A DNA stretch of 13,346 nt from CAYSIX01 sp964431205 (GTDB taxonomy: Bacteria; Planctomycetota; Phycisphaerae; Phycisphaerales; Phycisphaeraceae). The translations under genes were made by a program, and so were the position numbers. Of this stretch, positions 5,144 to 12,409 are shown piece after piece. Location: assembly GCA_964431205.1 (NCBI GenBank), contig CAYSIX010000105.1, positions 1 to 13,346 on the forward strand. Reading direction: 5' to 3'. Under the pieces are notes generated by a model. It worked only from the letters and a program-made list of their open reading frames with translations. It did no database searches and had not been told where the DNA came from. Every line of letters begins with the position of its first letter. Within the stretch, counting starts at the first letter, position 1.

Positions 5144-6601
5144 ATGACAACCGCCACGCAAACGATTCAGGAGTTCACCCGTCAAGGGTACAAGGCCGGG
5201 TTCACGACCGACGTGGAGCAGGACTTCGCCCCGCCCGGTCTGAGCGAGGACATCGTCCGCTTCATCTCGGCCAAGAAGCAGGAGCCGCAGTGGATGCTGG
5301 ACTGGCGGCTCAAGGCGTATCGCCACTGGCAGACGATGAGCGAGCCGCAGTGGCCGTACTTCGACTACGGCCCGGTGGATTACCAGGCGATCAGCTACTA
5401 CGCGGCGCCGAAGGAGCGTCCCGAGAGCCTCGATGAGATCGACCCGCAGATCCGTGAGACGTACAACAAGCTGGGGATCCCGCTGGAGGAGCAGAAGGTG
5501 CTCGCCGGCGTCAAGGGCGCCAAGCCCGTCGCGGTGGACGCGGTGTTCGACAGCGTCTCGGTGGTGACGACGTTCAAGAAGCAGCTCGCCGAGGCGGGCG
5601 TGATCTTCTGCTCGATCAGCGAGGCGGTCCGCGAGCACCCGGAGCTGGTGCGCAAGTACCTCGGGTCGGTCGTGCCGTACTCGGACAACTTCTACGCGAC
5701 GCTGAACTCGGCGGTCTTCAGCGACGGCTCGTTCGTGTACGTGCCCGAGGGCGTGGACTGCCCGATGGAGCTGAGCACATACTTCCGGATCAACGCGGAG
5801 AAGACGGGGCAGTTCGAGCGGACGCTGATCATCGCCGACAAGGGCGCGTCGGTCAGCTACCTGGAGGGCTGCACCGCGCCGATGCGGGACGAGAACCAGC
5901 TTCACGCGGCGGTGGTCGAGCTGGTCGCCCTGGAAGGCGCCCAGATCAAGTACTCCACGGTCCAGAACTGGTACCCGGGCGACGAGCGGGGCCGCGGCGG
6001 GGTGTACAACTTCGTGACCAAGCGGGGCCTGTGCGAGGGCCGGCGGTCGCACATCAGCTGGACGCAGCTCGAGACGGGCTCGGCGATCACGTGGAAGTAC
6101 CCGAGCTGCATCCTCAAGGGCGACGACTCGGTCGGCGAGTTCTACTCGGTCGCGGTGACCAACGGGCACCAGAAGGCGGACACCGGCACGAAGATGGTGC
6201 ACATCGGCAAGCGGACGCGCAGCACCATCATCTCCAAGGGCATCAGCGCCGGCGAGGGGCAGAACGTGTACCGCGGGCTGGTCCGCGCCAACAAGGGCGC
6301 CGATCAGGCACGCAACTACACGCAGTGCGACTCGATGCTCATCGGCGACCGCTGCGGGGCGCACACGTTCCCGTACATCGACATCCGCAACCCCAGCGCC
6401 CACGTCGAGCACGAGGCGACGACGTCGAAGATCGGCGAGGACCAGCTCTTCTACCTGCAGGCACGCGGGATCAAGGAGCAGGACGCGGTGTCGCTGATCG
6501 TCAACGGCTTCTGCAAGCAGGTGCTCACGCAACTGCCGATGGAGTTCGCCGTGGAGGCGAACAAGCTGCTGGACGTGTCGCTGGAAGGCTCGGTCGGTTG
6601 A
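5144..6601 (+). CDS. sufB: Fe-S cluster assembly scaffold protein SufB
   Basis: 485 residues, the normal SufB length. SufB forms the cytosolic SufBC2D complex on which Fe-S clusters are built and then passed to apoproteins. Recognisable blocks are EPQWMLDWRLKAYRHW (47-62), VPEGVDCPMELSTYFRIN in the central beta-helix, GEFYSVAVTNGHQKADTG, and the C-terminal QCDSMLIGDRCGAHTFPY. The cysteine in DRCGAHTF, C404, corresponds to the essential E. coli C405. The following EHEATTSKIGEDQLFY contains the conserved acidic cluster region. The ATG at 5144 follows a good AAGGA. It is the first structural gene after the Rrf2 regulator. Its stop is followed within 8 nt by an 8-bp repeat array, so it no longer abuts sufC as in most suf operons. 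Confidence 0.97.
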   Translation: MTTATQTIQEFTRQGYKAGFTTDVEQDFAPPGLSEDIVRFISAKKQEPQWMLDWRLKAYRHWQTMSEPQWPYFDYGPVDYQAISYYAAPKERPESLDEIDPQIRETYNKLGIPLEEQKVLAGVKGAKPVAVDAVFDSVSVVTTFKKQLAEAGVIFCSISEAVREHPELVRKYLGSVVPYSDNFYATLNSAVFSDGSFVYVPEGVDCPMELSTYFRINAEKTGQFERTLIIADKGASVSYLEGCTAPMRDENQLHAAVVELVALEGAQIKYSTVQNWYPGDERGRGGVYNFVTKRGLCEGRRSHISWTQLETGSAITWKYPSCILKGDDSVGEFYSVAVTNGHQKADTGTKMVHIGKRTRSTIISKGISAGEGQNVYRGLVRANKGADQARNYTQCDSMLIGDRCGAHTFPYIDIRNPSAHVEHEATTSKIGEDQLFYLQARGIKEQDAVSLIVNGFCKQVLTQLPMEFAVEANKLLDVSLEGSVG

Positions 6602-6608
6602 GTCGGTC

Positions 6609-6642
6609 ATTGGGTGATTTGGTGATTTGGCGATTGGGTGAT
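6609..6642 (+). repeat. Left 8-bp repeat array of the IVP element
   Basis: Four contiguous 8-bp units of consensus ATTKGGYG occupy 6609-6640, followed by AT. Units 2-4 plus AT (6617-6642) are complementary at 24 of 26 positions to 7036-7061, on the other side of the four-helix-bundle gene. The array begins 7 nt after the sufB stop codon. Confidence 0.85.
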
Positions 6643-6678
6643 CTGCCGTGAAGGTGACGCATGAAGGCATGAGCCCGG

Positions 6679-7095
6679 ATGGACCGCGACGAGCTTCAAG
6701 CCCGAGTCAAGGCGTTCGCATTGCGAGTGATGAGGCTCGTCGAGGCGTTGCCGTCCACGACCGCCGGCAGGGAAATCGGAAAACAACTGCTCCGCTCGGC
6801 GATGTCCGTTTCCGCGAACTACCGAGCGACGAGGCGAGCGAGAAGTGACAAGGAGTTCGCGGCGAAGATAGGGGTCGTGCTTGAAGAAGCGGATGAGTCG
6901 CTGCACTGGCTGGAACTGATTATGGACGGGCAACTGATCAAGGCGAGCCTGGTTTCGGACCTCCACGCCGAGGCAGAGGAGTTGGTGCGGATCTTTGCGG
7001 CGTCTCGACGGTCAGTTCGCGAACGCCTTCGCCCAATCACCCAATCGCCCAATCACCAAACGAACAGACACTCTGACGGAGATATAAACGCATGA
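6679..7095 (+). CDS. Four-helix-bundle protein, 23S rRNA IVP family
   Basis: 138 residues, of which about 118 fit the family known as 23S rRNA-intervening-sequence proteins (PF05635, TIGR02436). Helices are expected at about 4-22, 27-54, 57-84 and 93-117. The hallmark LLRSAMSVSANYRATRRARS is at 38-57, followed by DKEFAAKIGVVLEEADESLHWLEL. The family has no proven catalytic role; the related Avd protein of diversity-generating retroelements binds nucleic acid and reverse transcriptase. The last 20 residues (PITQSPNHQTNRH and on) are translated from the right repeat array and sufC leader and are probably not part of the fold. The stop overlaps the sufC start by four bases (ATGA), so sufC translation may be coupled to it. 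The start ATG at 6679 has only a distant GAAGG. Confidence 0.88.
   Translation: MDRDELQARVKAFALRVMRLVEALPSTTAGREIGKQLLRSAMSVSANYRATRRARSDKEFAAKIGVVLEEADESLHWLELIMDGQLIKASLVSDLHAEAEELVRIFAASRRSVRERLRPITQSPNHQTNRHSDGDINA
7030..7061 (+). repeat. Right 8-bp repeat array of the IVP element
   Basis: Four contiguous 8-bp units of consensus CRCCCAAT, the reverse complement of the left array unit; the last unit reads CACCAAAC. The array overlaps the 3' coding end of the four-helix-bundle gene and ends 30 nt before the sufC start, leaving the sufC ribosome site GGAG (7078-7081) intact. Confidence 0.85.
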
Positions 7096-7877
7096 CGACA
7101 CCACTGCTCGAGATCAAGAACCTGCACGTGCGGCTGGAGGAGGACCCGTCGGTCGAGATCCTCAAGGGGCTCGACCTGACGATCCACGCCGGCGAGGTGC
7201 ACTCGATCATGGGCCCGAACGGGTCGGGCAAGAGCACGCTCGCGGCGGTGCTGGCCGGCCACGAGGCGTACGAGGTCACCGAGGGCTCGATCGTTTACGA
7301 CGGCGAGGACCTGCTGGAGCTGGACCCGGAGGAACGCGCTCAGAAGGGCCTGTTCCTGGCGTTCCAGTACCCGGTCGAGGTGCCGGGCGTGAGCAACACG
7401 CAGTTCCTCAAGGCGGCGCTGAACGCCAAGCGGCAGGCGAACGGGCAGGAGGAGATGGATGCGCTGGAGTTCGTCAAGCTCGCCCGCGCCAAGGCCAAGC
7501 TGGTGAACATCGCCGACGACATGCTCAAGCGATCGGTGAACGAGGGGTTCTCCGGCGGGGAGAAGAAGCGGTTCGAGATCTTCCAGATGGCGCTGCTCGA
7601 GCCGAAGCTGGGCGTGCTGGACGAGACGGACTCGGGCCTGGACATCGACGCGTTGCGGATCGTCGCCGACGGCGTGAACCAGATGCGTGAGCCGCAGCGC
7701 GGGTTCCTGGTGATCACGCACTACCAGCGGCTGCTGAACTTCATCGTGCCGGACTACGTGCACGTGCTGATGGGCGGGCGGATCGTGAAGTCCGGCGGGA
7801 AGGAGCTGGCGCTGGAGCTGGAAGAGAAGGGTTACGCGGAGCTGGAGACGGGGGCGGTGCAGGAGACGGCGGCGTGA
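7092..7877 (+). CDS. sufC: Fe-S cluster assembly ATPase SufC
   Basis: 261-residue ABC-type ATPase that powers cluster assembly in the SufBCD complex; it is soluble and not a transporter. Walker A GPNGSGKST is at residues 41-49 (K47), the Q-loop FQYP at 91-94, the signature SGGEKKR at 154-160, Walker B GVLDE with catalytic E178, TDSGLD as the D-loop, and the switch histidine H210. All key residues are intact. GGAG at 7078-7081 gives a 10-nt spacing to the ATG. The start overlaps the end of the four-helix-bundle gene and the stop overlaps the start of the next small ORF, both by four bases, implying translational coupling across this part of the operon. Confidence 0.97.
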   Translation: MTTPLLEIKNLHVRLEEDPSVEILKGLDLTIHAGEVHSIMGPNGSGKSTLAAVLAGHEAYEVTEGSIVYDGEDLLELDPEERAQKGLFLAFQYPVEVPGVSNTQFLKAALNAKRQANGQEEMDALEFVKLARAKAKLVNIADDMLKRSVNEGFSGGEKKRFEIFQMALLEPKLGVLDETDSGLDIDALRIVADGVNQMREPQRGFLVITHYQRLLNFIVPDYVHVLMGGRIVKSGGKELALELEEKGYAELETGAVQETAA

Positions 7878-8113
7878 ATCCGAAGGAGCTGGTCGAGCTG
7901 CTGAAGCCTGCGACCTTCGAGCCGTTCGTCATCGTGATGAACAGCGGAGGTCGGTACGAGGTCACAGATCGCCGGACGGCTCAGGTGATGGATAAAGGCA
8001 CGGTGTACGTGTTTGAGCCGTCGGATCGCGACGACGACCAGTATCGGACGGTGACGCGTTTGAGTTACACGAACATCGCGGCGATCGAGCCCGTGCGGGG
8101 CCGCGCCGCGTGA
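7874..8113 (+). CDS. Small protein of unknown function between sufC and sufD
   Basis: 79 residues starting at GTG, overlapping the sufC stop as GTGA. GGAG (7862-7865) inside the sufC end lies 8 nt upstream, which makes the start convincing. The protein reads ELLKPATFEPFVIVMNSGGR near residues 6-25, then a charged region and YVFEPSDRDDD (45-55). The pattern 'PFxPFxIxxxDGRxYxV' resembles small beta-rich proteins that I recall as common in planctomycetes, with no assigned function. No cysteines, so it is unlikely to carry sulfur or a cluster itself. No signal or membrane segment. Position and coupling suggest a SUF-associated accessory role, which is inference only. Confidence 0.75.
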   Translation: MNPKELVELLKPATFEPFVIVMNSGGRYEVTDRRTAQVMDKGTVYVFEPSDRDDDQYRTVTRLSYTNIAAIEPVRGRAA

Positions 8114-8132
8114 GTGAAGGACAGATGAGAAT

Positions 8133-8151
8133 CGGCACGGTCCGCGTGCCG
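8133..8151 (+). other. Hairpin in the sufD leader
   Basis: CGGCACG and CGTGCCG form a perfect 7-bp stem with a 5-nt loop in the 69-nt gap before sufD. There is no U-tract. It could modulate mRNA stability or the SufC:SufD ratio within the operon. Confidence 0.35.
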
Positions 8152-8182
8152 GGTGAACGAACGCAAGAGAGGACGTCTCTGC

Positions 8183-9526
8183 ATGACACAGATCATGGAT
8201 GCGAACACGAGTCTGGTCGGACGGGTGTCGGCGGTGCGAGAGCGGGTCGGCACGACGCCGTCGTGGATCGATGCGCTGCGCGACCGCGGGGCCGGGGCGT
8301 TCGAGCGGCTGGGCCTGCCGACGACCAGGCACGAGGAGTGGCAGCTCACCAACGTCTCGGCGCTGGGCAAGACGGACTTTGCGCTGCCCGAGCCGGGCGA
8401 TCCGGGTGAGGCGGCCGAAGCGATCGAGGGGTTCGCGATCCCCGGCCTGGAGGCGTACGAGCTGGTGTTCGTGGACGGGCGGTTCGTGCCGGAGCGGTCG
8501 CGGGTCCAGGGCCTGCCGCGCGGCGTGACGGTGATGAGCCTGCGCGAGGCGATCAGCCGCTCGGCCGACGTGGTCAAGGCGCACCTGGCCGAGCACGCCC
8601 GCCCGGACGACGAGCCGTTCATCGCGCTGAACACCGCCTGCCTCGAAGACGGCGCGTTCGTGCACGTCGCGCGGGGCGTCGCGCTCGACCGGCCGATCCT
8701 GCTGACGTTCTTCTCCGGCGAGCACGAGACGCCGACGATGACGCACCCGCGCGTGCTGGCGATCATTGAGTCTGGCGCCAGCGCCGACCTGATCGAGCAC
8801 CACGTCGGCGTGGGCGCGCGGATGTATTTTGCCAACAGCGTGACCGAGGTCGTGGTCGGCGACGACGCGCGGGCCTCGCACTACTTCATCGAGCGCGACG
8901 GCCGGGCGGCGTACAACGTCTCGACGCTGCAGGTCCACCAGGGCCGCGGCAGCGACTTCGCCTCGCACACCGCGCTGTTCGGCGGCAAGCTCGTGCGCAA
9001 CAACGTCAACCCCGTCCTCGCCGGCGAGCACGGCCACAGCCTGCTCAACGGCCTGTACCTGCCCGACGGCGACCGCCTCATGGACAACCACATGCGCGTC
9101 CATCACCGTCGGCCCGACTGCCAGAGCCGCCAGTTCTACACCGGCGTGCTCCGCGACAAGGCCACCGGCATCTTCATCGGACGCATCGTCGTCGATCGCC
9201 CCGCGCAGAAGACCGACGCCGTCCAGCAGAGCCGCAACCTGCTGCTCTCGCCCGACGCGCACGGCCACAACCGCCCGCAGCTCGAGATCTTCGCCGACGA
9301 CGTCAAGTGCACCCACGGCGCGACCATCGGCGAGCTGGACGACCAGGCGATCTTCTATCTGCGATCGCGCGGCGTGCCCGAGTCGATCGCCCGGGGCCTG
9401 CTGGTCTACTCGTTCGCCAACGAGGCGCTCGAACGCATGGCCGTCGAACCGGTCCGCCGCGAGCTGGCGCGGCTGCTGGTTGAACACCTGGGCCTTGACG
9501 ATTCCGTGCGCCACGTGCTCGAATAG
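8183..9526 (+). CDS. sufD: Fe-S cluster assembly protein SufD
   Basis: 447-residue partner of SufB in the SufBC2D scaffold, needed for iron acquisition and complex geometry. Conserved parts are RHEEWQLTNVSAL near residue 50, YFANSVTEVVVGDDA and SGASADLIEHH in the central beta-helix, and RNNVNPVLAGEHGHSLLNGLY. The C-terminal block VKCTHGATIGELDDQAIFYL holds H378, equivalent to the functionally important histidine (E. coli H360). The ATG at 8183 was chosen because GAGAGGA (8167-8173) lies 9 nt upstream; an in-frame GTG at 8153 is possible but has no family support. The second half of the gene uses more C-ending codons than the first. Confidence 0.95.
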   Translation: MTQIMDANTSLVGRVSAVRERVGTTPSWIDALRDRGAGAFERLGLPTTRHEEWQLTNVSALGKTDFALPEPGDPGEAAEAIEGFAIPGLEAYELVFVDGRFVPERSRVQGLPRGVTVMSLREAISRSADVVKAHLAEHARPDDEPFIALNTACLEDGAFVHVARGVALDRPILLTFFSGEHETPTMTHPRVLAIIESGASADLIEHHVGVGARMYFANSVTEVVVGDDARASHYFIERDGRAAYNVSTLQVHQGRGSDFASHTALFGGKLVRNNVNPVLAGEHGHSLLNGLYLPDGDRLMDNHMRVHHRRPDCQSRQFYTGVLRDKATGIFIGRIVVDRPAQKTDAVQQSRNLLLSPDAHGHNRPQLEIFADDVKCTHGATIGELDDQAIFYLRSRGVPESIARGLLVYSFANEALERMAVEPVRRELARLLVEHLGLDDSVRHVLE

Positions 9527-9532
9527 ACGGTT

Positions 9533-9542
9533 CCACGCGTGG
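9533..9542. other. Short perfect palindrome after sufD
   Basis: CCACGCGTGG, a perfect 10-bp palindrome 6 nt after the sufD stop, in the 74-nt gap before the sulfurtransferase gene. It may be a binding site or chance in GC-rich DNA. Confidence 0.2.
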
Positions 9543-9600
9543 TCGCGCTGCTTCACGCACGCCGCCGCGCACGATCGACCAAACGAAAGCGAGTCGAACC

Positions 9601-10479
9601 ATGACACGCGCCTACGAACATCCCGAAGTGCTGGTCTCGACCGACTGGGTCGATGAGCACCGCTCGAACACGGACGACATCCGCATCGCCGAGTCGGACG
9701 AGGACGTGCTGCTCTACGACACGGGGCACATCCCCGAGGCGGTGAAGATCGACTGGATCAACGACCTGAACGACCCGGTGGTGCGCGACTACATCGACGC
9801 CGAGCGCTTCGCCGAGCTCTGCGCACAGAACGGCATCGGCAACGACACGACGGTGGTGTTCTACGGGGACAAGAACAACTGGTGGGCGTGCTACGCGTTC
9901 TGGGTGTTCAAGCTGTTCGGGCACGAGAGGTGCCTGATCATGGACGGGGGTCGCAAGAAGTGGGAGGCGGAGGGTCGGCCGATGACGACGGAGAAGCCGA
10001 GCTACCCGCGCAAGCCGTACACCCCGCCGAAGGGTCAGGACCTGTCGATCCGCGCGTTCCGCGACGAGGTGCTCGAGCACGTGCGTGGCGGGCGACCGCT
10101 GGTGGACGTGCGATCGCCGGCCGAGTTCCGCGGCGAGGTGACGCACATGCCGGATTACCCGCAGGAGGGGGTGCTGCGGGGCGGGCACATCCCCGGCGCG
10201 GTGAGCTGCCCGTGGAGCCGGGCGGTGAACGAGGACGGCACGTTCAAGGACCGCGACGAGCTGGAGCGGATCTACCGGCAGGAGCTGAGCCTGGAGCCGG
10301 ACGACGACGTGATCGCGTACTGCCGGATCGGCGAGCGATCGAGCCACACGTGGTTCGTGCTGCGTTACCTGCTGGGCTACGACAAGGTGCGCAACTACGA
10401 CGGGTCGTGGACGGAGTGGGGCAACGCGGTCGGCCTGCCGATCGAGAAGGGCGAGCCGGTCGGGGCGGGCGCGGGTTGA
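9601..10479 (+). CDS. Two-domain rhodanese-type sulfurtransferase
   Basis: 292 residues with two rhodanese modules. The N-terminal inactive one spans about 10-130 (VSTDWVDEH, LLYDTGHIPEAVKIDW, IMDGGRKKWEAEGRP). The C-terminal one spans about 147-285 (PLVDVRSPAEFRGE, GGHIPGAVSCPW). The active-site cysteine is C241 in YCRIGERSSHTWFVL. That CRxGERS loop is typical of thiosulfate/3-mercaptopyruvate sulfurtransferases of the actinobacterial CysA type. Such enzymes carry persulfide sulfur to acceptors such as cyanide or thiols. It sits 74 nt after sufD and 55 nt before sufE, so it plausibly serves as an auxiliary sulfur carrier for SUF. The ribosome site (GCGAG) is weak. Thiosulfate versus mercaptopyruvate preference cannot be settled from the loop alone. 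Confidence 0.92.
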   Translation: MTRAYEHPEVLVSTDWVDEHRSNTDDIRIAESDEDVLLYDTGHIPEAVKIDWINDLNDPVVRDYIDAERFAELCAQNGIGNDTTVVFYGDKNNWWACYAFWVFKLFGHERCLIMDGGRKKWEAEGRPMTTEKPSYPRKPYTPPKGQDLSIRAFRDEVLEHVRGGRPLVDVRSPAEFRGEVTHMPDYPQEGVLRGGHIPGAVSCPWSRAVNEDGTFKDRDELERIYRQELSLEPDDDVIAYCRIGERSSHTWFVLRYLLGYDKVRNYDGSWTEWGNAVGLPIEKGEPVGAGAG

Positions 10480-10534
10480 ACCGTCGATGGCGCGACCGGG
10501 CGATCGCCGGAGAGGGGCTGACTCGGGAGCAGTG

Positions 10535-10996
10535 ATGAACATGCAGCTTCCCAAGCTCGAAGAGATCGCCGAGACGTTTCAGAGCGTGGAGACGGACCTG
10601 CGTCTGGAGCTGCTGCTGGACTACGCGCGCAAGCTGCCGCCGCTGCCGGACCGCTACGCCGAGGCGCGTGCGGCGGGGGTCAACCGGGTGCCCGAGTGCG
10701 TGACGCCGGTGTTCCTGTTCAGCGAGCTGGACGGCGACCGGATGCGGCTGCACGTGGAGGTGGCCGAGGAGGCGCCGACGGTCAAGGGCCTGATGTCGAT
10801 CATCGTTAACGGGGTCAGCGGGGAGCCGGCGGAGCGGATCGCGACGCTGCCGAACGATTTGCTCATGCGGCTGGGCCTGCACCAGTGCATCGGTTCGCAG
10901 CGGACGATGGGGTTCTCGGGCATCCTCGAGCGCGTGCGGCGACTGGCCAGGCAGGCCGCGACGCAAGGCGCGACGGCCGACGCGTCACGGAACTGA
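10535..10996 (+). CDS. SufE-like sulfur acceptor, divergent copy
   Basis: 153 residues of the SufE/YgdK fold, which accepts persulfide sulfur from SufS and hands it to SufB. EEIAETFQ (9-16), YARKLPPLPDR (30-40) and a C-terminal RLARQ helix are recognisable. The expected acceptor cysteine is C55, in VPECVTPVFLFSEL. Here the usual GCQSQVW core is changed to ECVTPVF, lacking the G, Q and W that normally surround it. A second cysteine is present in HQCIGSQR. GGGAG (10525-10529) with a 5-nt spacing supports the ATG at 10535 over the upstream GTG and the ATG at 10541. It lies between the rhodanese and SufS genes, so it may be specialised for one of them. Confidence 0.85.
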   Translation: MNMQLPKLEEIAETFQSVETDLRLELLLDYARKLPPLPDRYAEARAAGVNRVPECVTPVFLFSELDGDRMRLHVEVAEEAPTVKGLMSIIVNGVSGEPAERIATLPNDLLMRLGLHQCIGSQRTMGFSGILERVRRLARQAATQGATADASRN

Positions 10997-11083
10997 CCGA
11001 CGCGACGCGTGCGCCGGGCGTGCTCGAACCGCGGGCGGGGGCCGACGCCCGTCCCGTTGCGCGGCATCAGAGGGAAACGTGAA

Positions 11084-12337
11084 ATGACGCCGCTGAGCCC
11101 GGCAACTGAAACCGAAACCGTCCTCGACGTGGCTGCGGTGCGCCAGCGTTTTCCGATCCTCGCCGAGCGCGTCCACGGCAAGCCGCTGGTGTACCTCGAC
11201 AACGCCGCGACGTCGCAGAAGCCGCAGCCGGTGATCGACGCGGTGAGCGACTACTACCGACGGTACAACTCGAACGTGCACCGGGCGATGCACCGGCTCT
11301 CGTCGCTGGCGACCGAGGCCTACGAGCGGGCGCGCGTGGACGTGGCGCGCTTCCTCGGCGCCGCCGACGCCCGATCCTGCATCTTCGTCCGCGGCGCGAC
11401 CGAGGGGATCAACCTCGTCGCCGCGGCGTACGCGCGCCCCCGGCTCGGCCCCGGCGACCGCGTGCTCATCACGCACATGGAGCACCATTCGAACATCGTG
11501 CCGTGGCAGCTCGTCTGTGAGCAGACGGGCGCGACGCTCGACGCCGCTCCGATCGACGACCGCGGCGAGCTGGACCTCGTCGCTTTCGAGCGCCTGCTCG
11601 AGCGCGGGCCGAAGGTCGCGGCCATGGTCTGGACGTCCAACGCCCTGGGCACGGTGAACCCGATCGAGAGGATGGTCTCGGCGGCGCGCCAGGCGGGGGC
11701 GACGACGGTCGTGGACGCCTGTCAGGTGCCGGCGCACCAGCCGATCGACGTCGCGGCGCTGGGGTGCGATTTTCTGGCGATCTCGGGACACAAGATGTTC
11801 GGGCCGACGGGGATCGGGGTGCTCTACGGCCGGCCCGAGCTGCTGGACGCGATGCCGCCGTACCAGGGCGGGGGCGAGATGGTCGAGCGCGTCACGCTCG
11901 AGAAAACGACCTACGCCGACGTCCCGCACCGCTTCGAGGCCGGCACGCCGCACATCGCCGGTGTCGTCGGGCTGGGCGCGGCGGTGTCGTTCCTGCGCTC
12001 GCTCGACCTCGACGCCGTCCAACGGCACGAGCAGAACCTTCTCGCCTACGGCACCGACGCGCTGCGCCGGATCGACGGGCTTCGCCTCATCGGCACCGCC
12101 GCGCACAAGGCGCCGATCTTCTCGTTCGTGCTCGATGGCGTGCACCCCTACGACCTCGCCCCCGTGCTCGATCGGCAGGGCGTGGCGATCCGCACCGGCC
12201 ACCACTGCGCCCAGCCGGTCATGGACCACTTCGGCATCGCCGCCACCGCCCGCGCCTCGCTGGCGATGTATAACACGCGCGACGAGATCGACACCCTGGT
12301 GGACGCGATCCGCAAGGCCAAGCGGATGCTGGGATGA
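11084..12337 (+). CDS. sufS: Cysteine desulfurase SufS (group II)
   Basis: 417-residue PLP enzyme that converts L-cysteine to L-alanine and stores the sulfur as an enzyme persulfide for SufE. YLDNAATSQKPQPVIDA (N-terminal) and THMEHHSNIVPWQ are the SufS/CsdA hallmarks. The PLP lysine is K237 in SGHKMFGPTGIGVLYG, and the catalytic cysteine is C375 in RTGHHCAQPVM, whose short loop marks a group II enzyme dependent on SufE. Length is normal. The ATG at 11084 follows AGAGGGA (11069-11075) at 8 nt; upstream in-frame sequence has no homology. It is flanked on both sides by sufE-like genes. Confidence 0.97.
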   Translation: MTPLSPATETETVLDVAAVRQRFPILAERVHGKPLVYLDNAATSQKPQPVIDAVSDYYRRYNSNVHRAMHRLSSLATEAYERARVDVARFLGAADARSCIFVRGATEGINLVAAAYARPRLGPGDRVLITHMEHHSNIVPWQLVCEQTGATLDAAPIDDRGELDLVAFERLLERGPKVAAMVWTSNALGTVNPIERMVSAARQAGATTVVDACQVPAHQPIDVAALGCDFLAISGHKMFGPTGIGVLYGRPELLDAMPPYQGGGEMVERVTLEKTTYADVPHRFEAGTPHIAGVVGLGAAVSFLRSLDLDAVQRHEQNLLAYGTDALRRIDGLRLIGTAAHKAPIFSFVLDGVHPYDLAPVLDRQGVAIRTGHHCAQPVMDHFGIAATARASLAMYNTRDEIDTLVDAIRKAKRMLG

Positions 12338-12397
12338 CCCGGCCCCGTCGTGAAGCAAAGCGGGATGAATCGGGCGCGCCCCGACGGACCGAGTCCC

Positions 12398-12409
12398 TAC
12401 AATGCCGTG
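12398..12409 (+). promoter_or_regulatory. Possible -10 for a leaderless sufE transcript
   Basis: TACAAT (12398-12403) lies 6 nt before the ATG at 12410, and that ATG has no recognisable ribosome site. This is the spacing of leaderless mRNAs, which start at the initiation codon. No -35 is visible. Confidence 0.25.

Larger units (their letters stand above)
6609..7061 (+). mobile_element. IVP-type insertion element inside the suf operon
   Basis: A 453-bp unit made of left array, four-helix-bundle gene and right array splits sufB from sufC. Its layout matches 23S rRNA intervening sequences: a PF05635 gene between long complementary ends that fold into a stem, which in rRNA is cut by RNase III. 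GC content is visibly lower than in sufB and sufC. No target-site duplication could be found at the ends (TCGGTC on the left, GAACAG on the right). Mobility is inferred; no transposase or integrase is encoded. Confidence 0.55.

Noticed and set aside
5066..6670. 534-codon open frame on the minus strand
   Set aside because: Antisense to sufB, low-complexity R/V/L composition and no family motifs.
6609..7061. CRISPR array
   Set aside because: The 8-bp units are contiguous with no spacers, and the two arrays are in opposite orientation.
7832..9607. 591-codon open frame on the minus strand
   Set aside because: Antisense to the small ORF and sufD; shadow of a high-GC gene.
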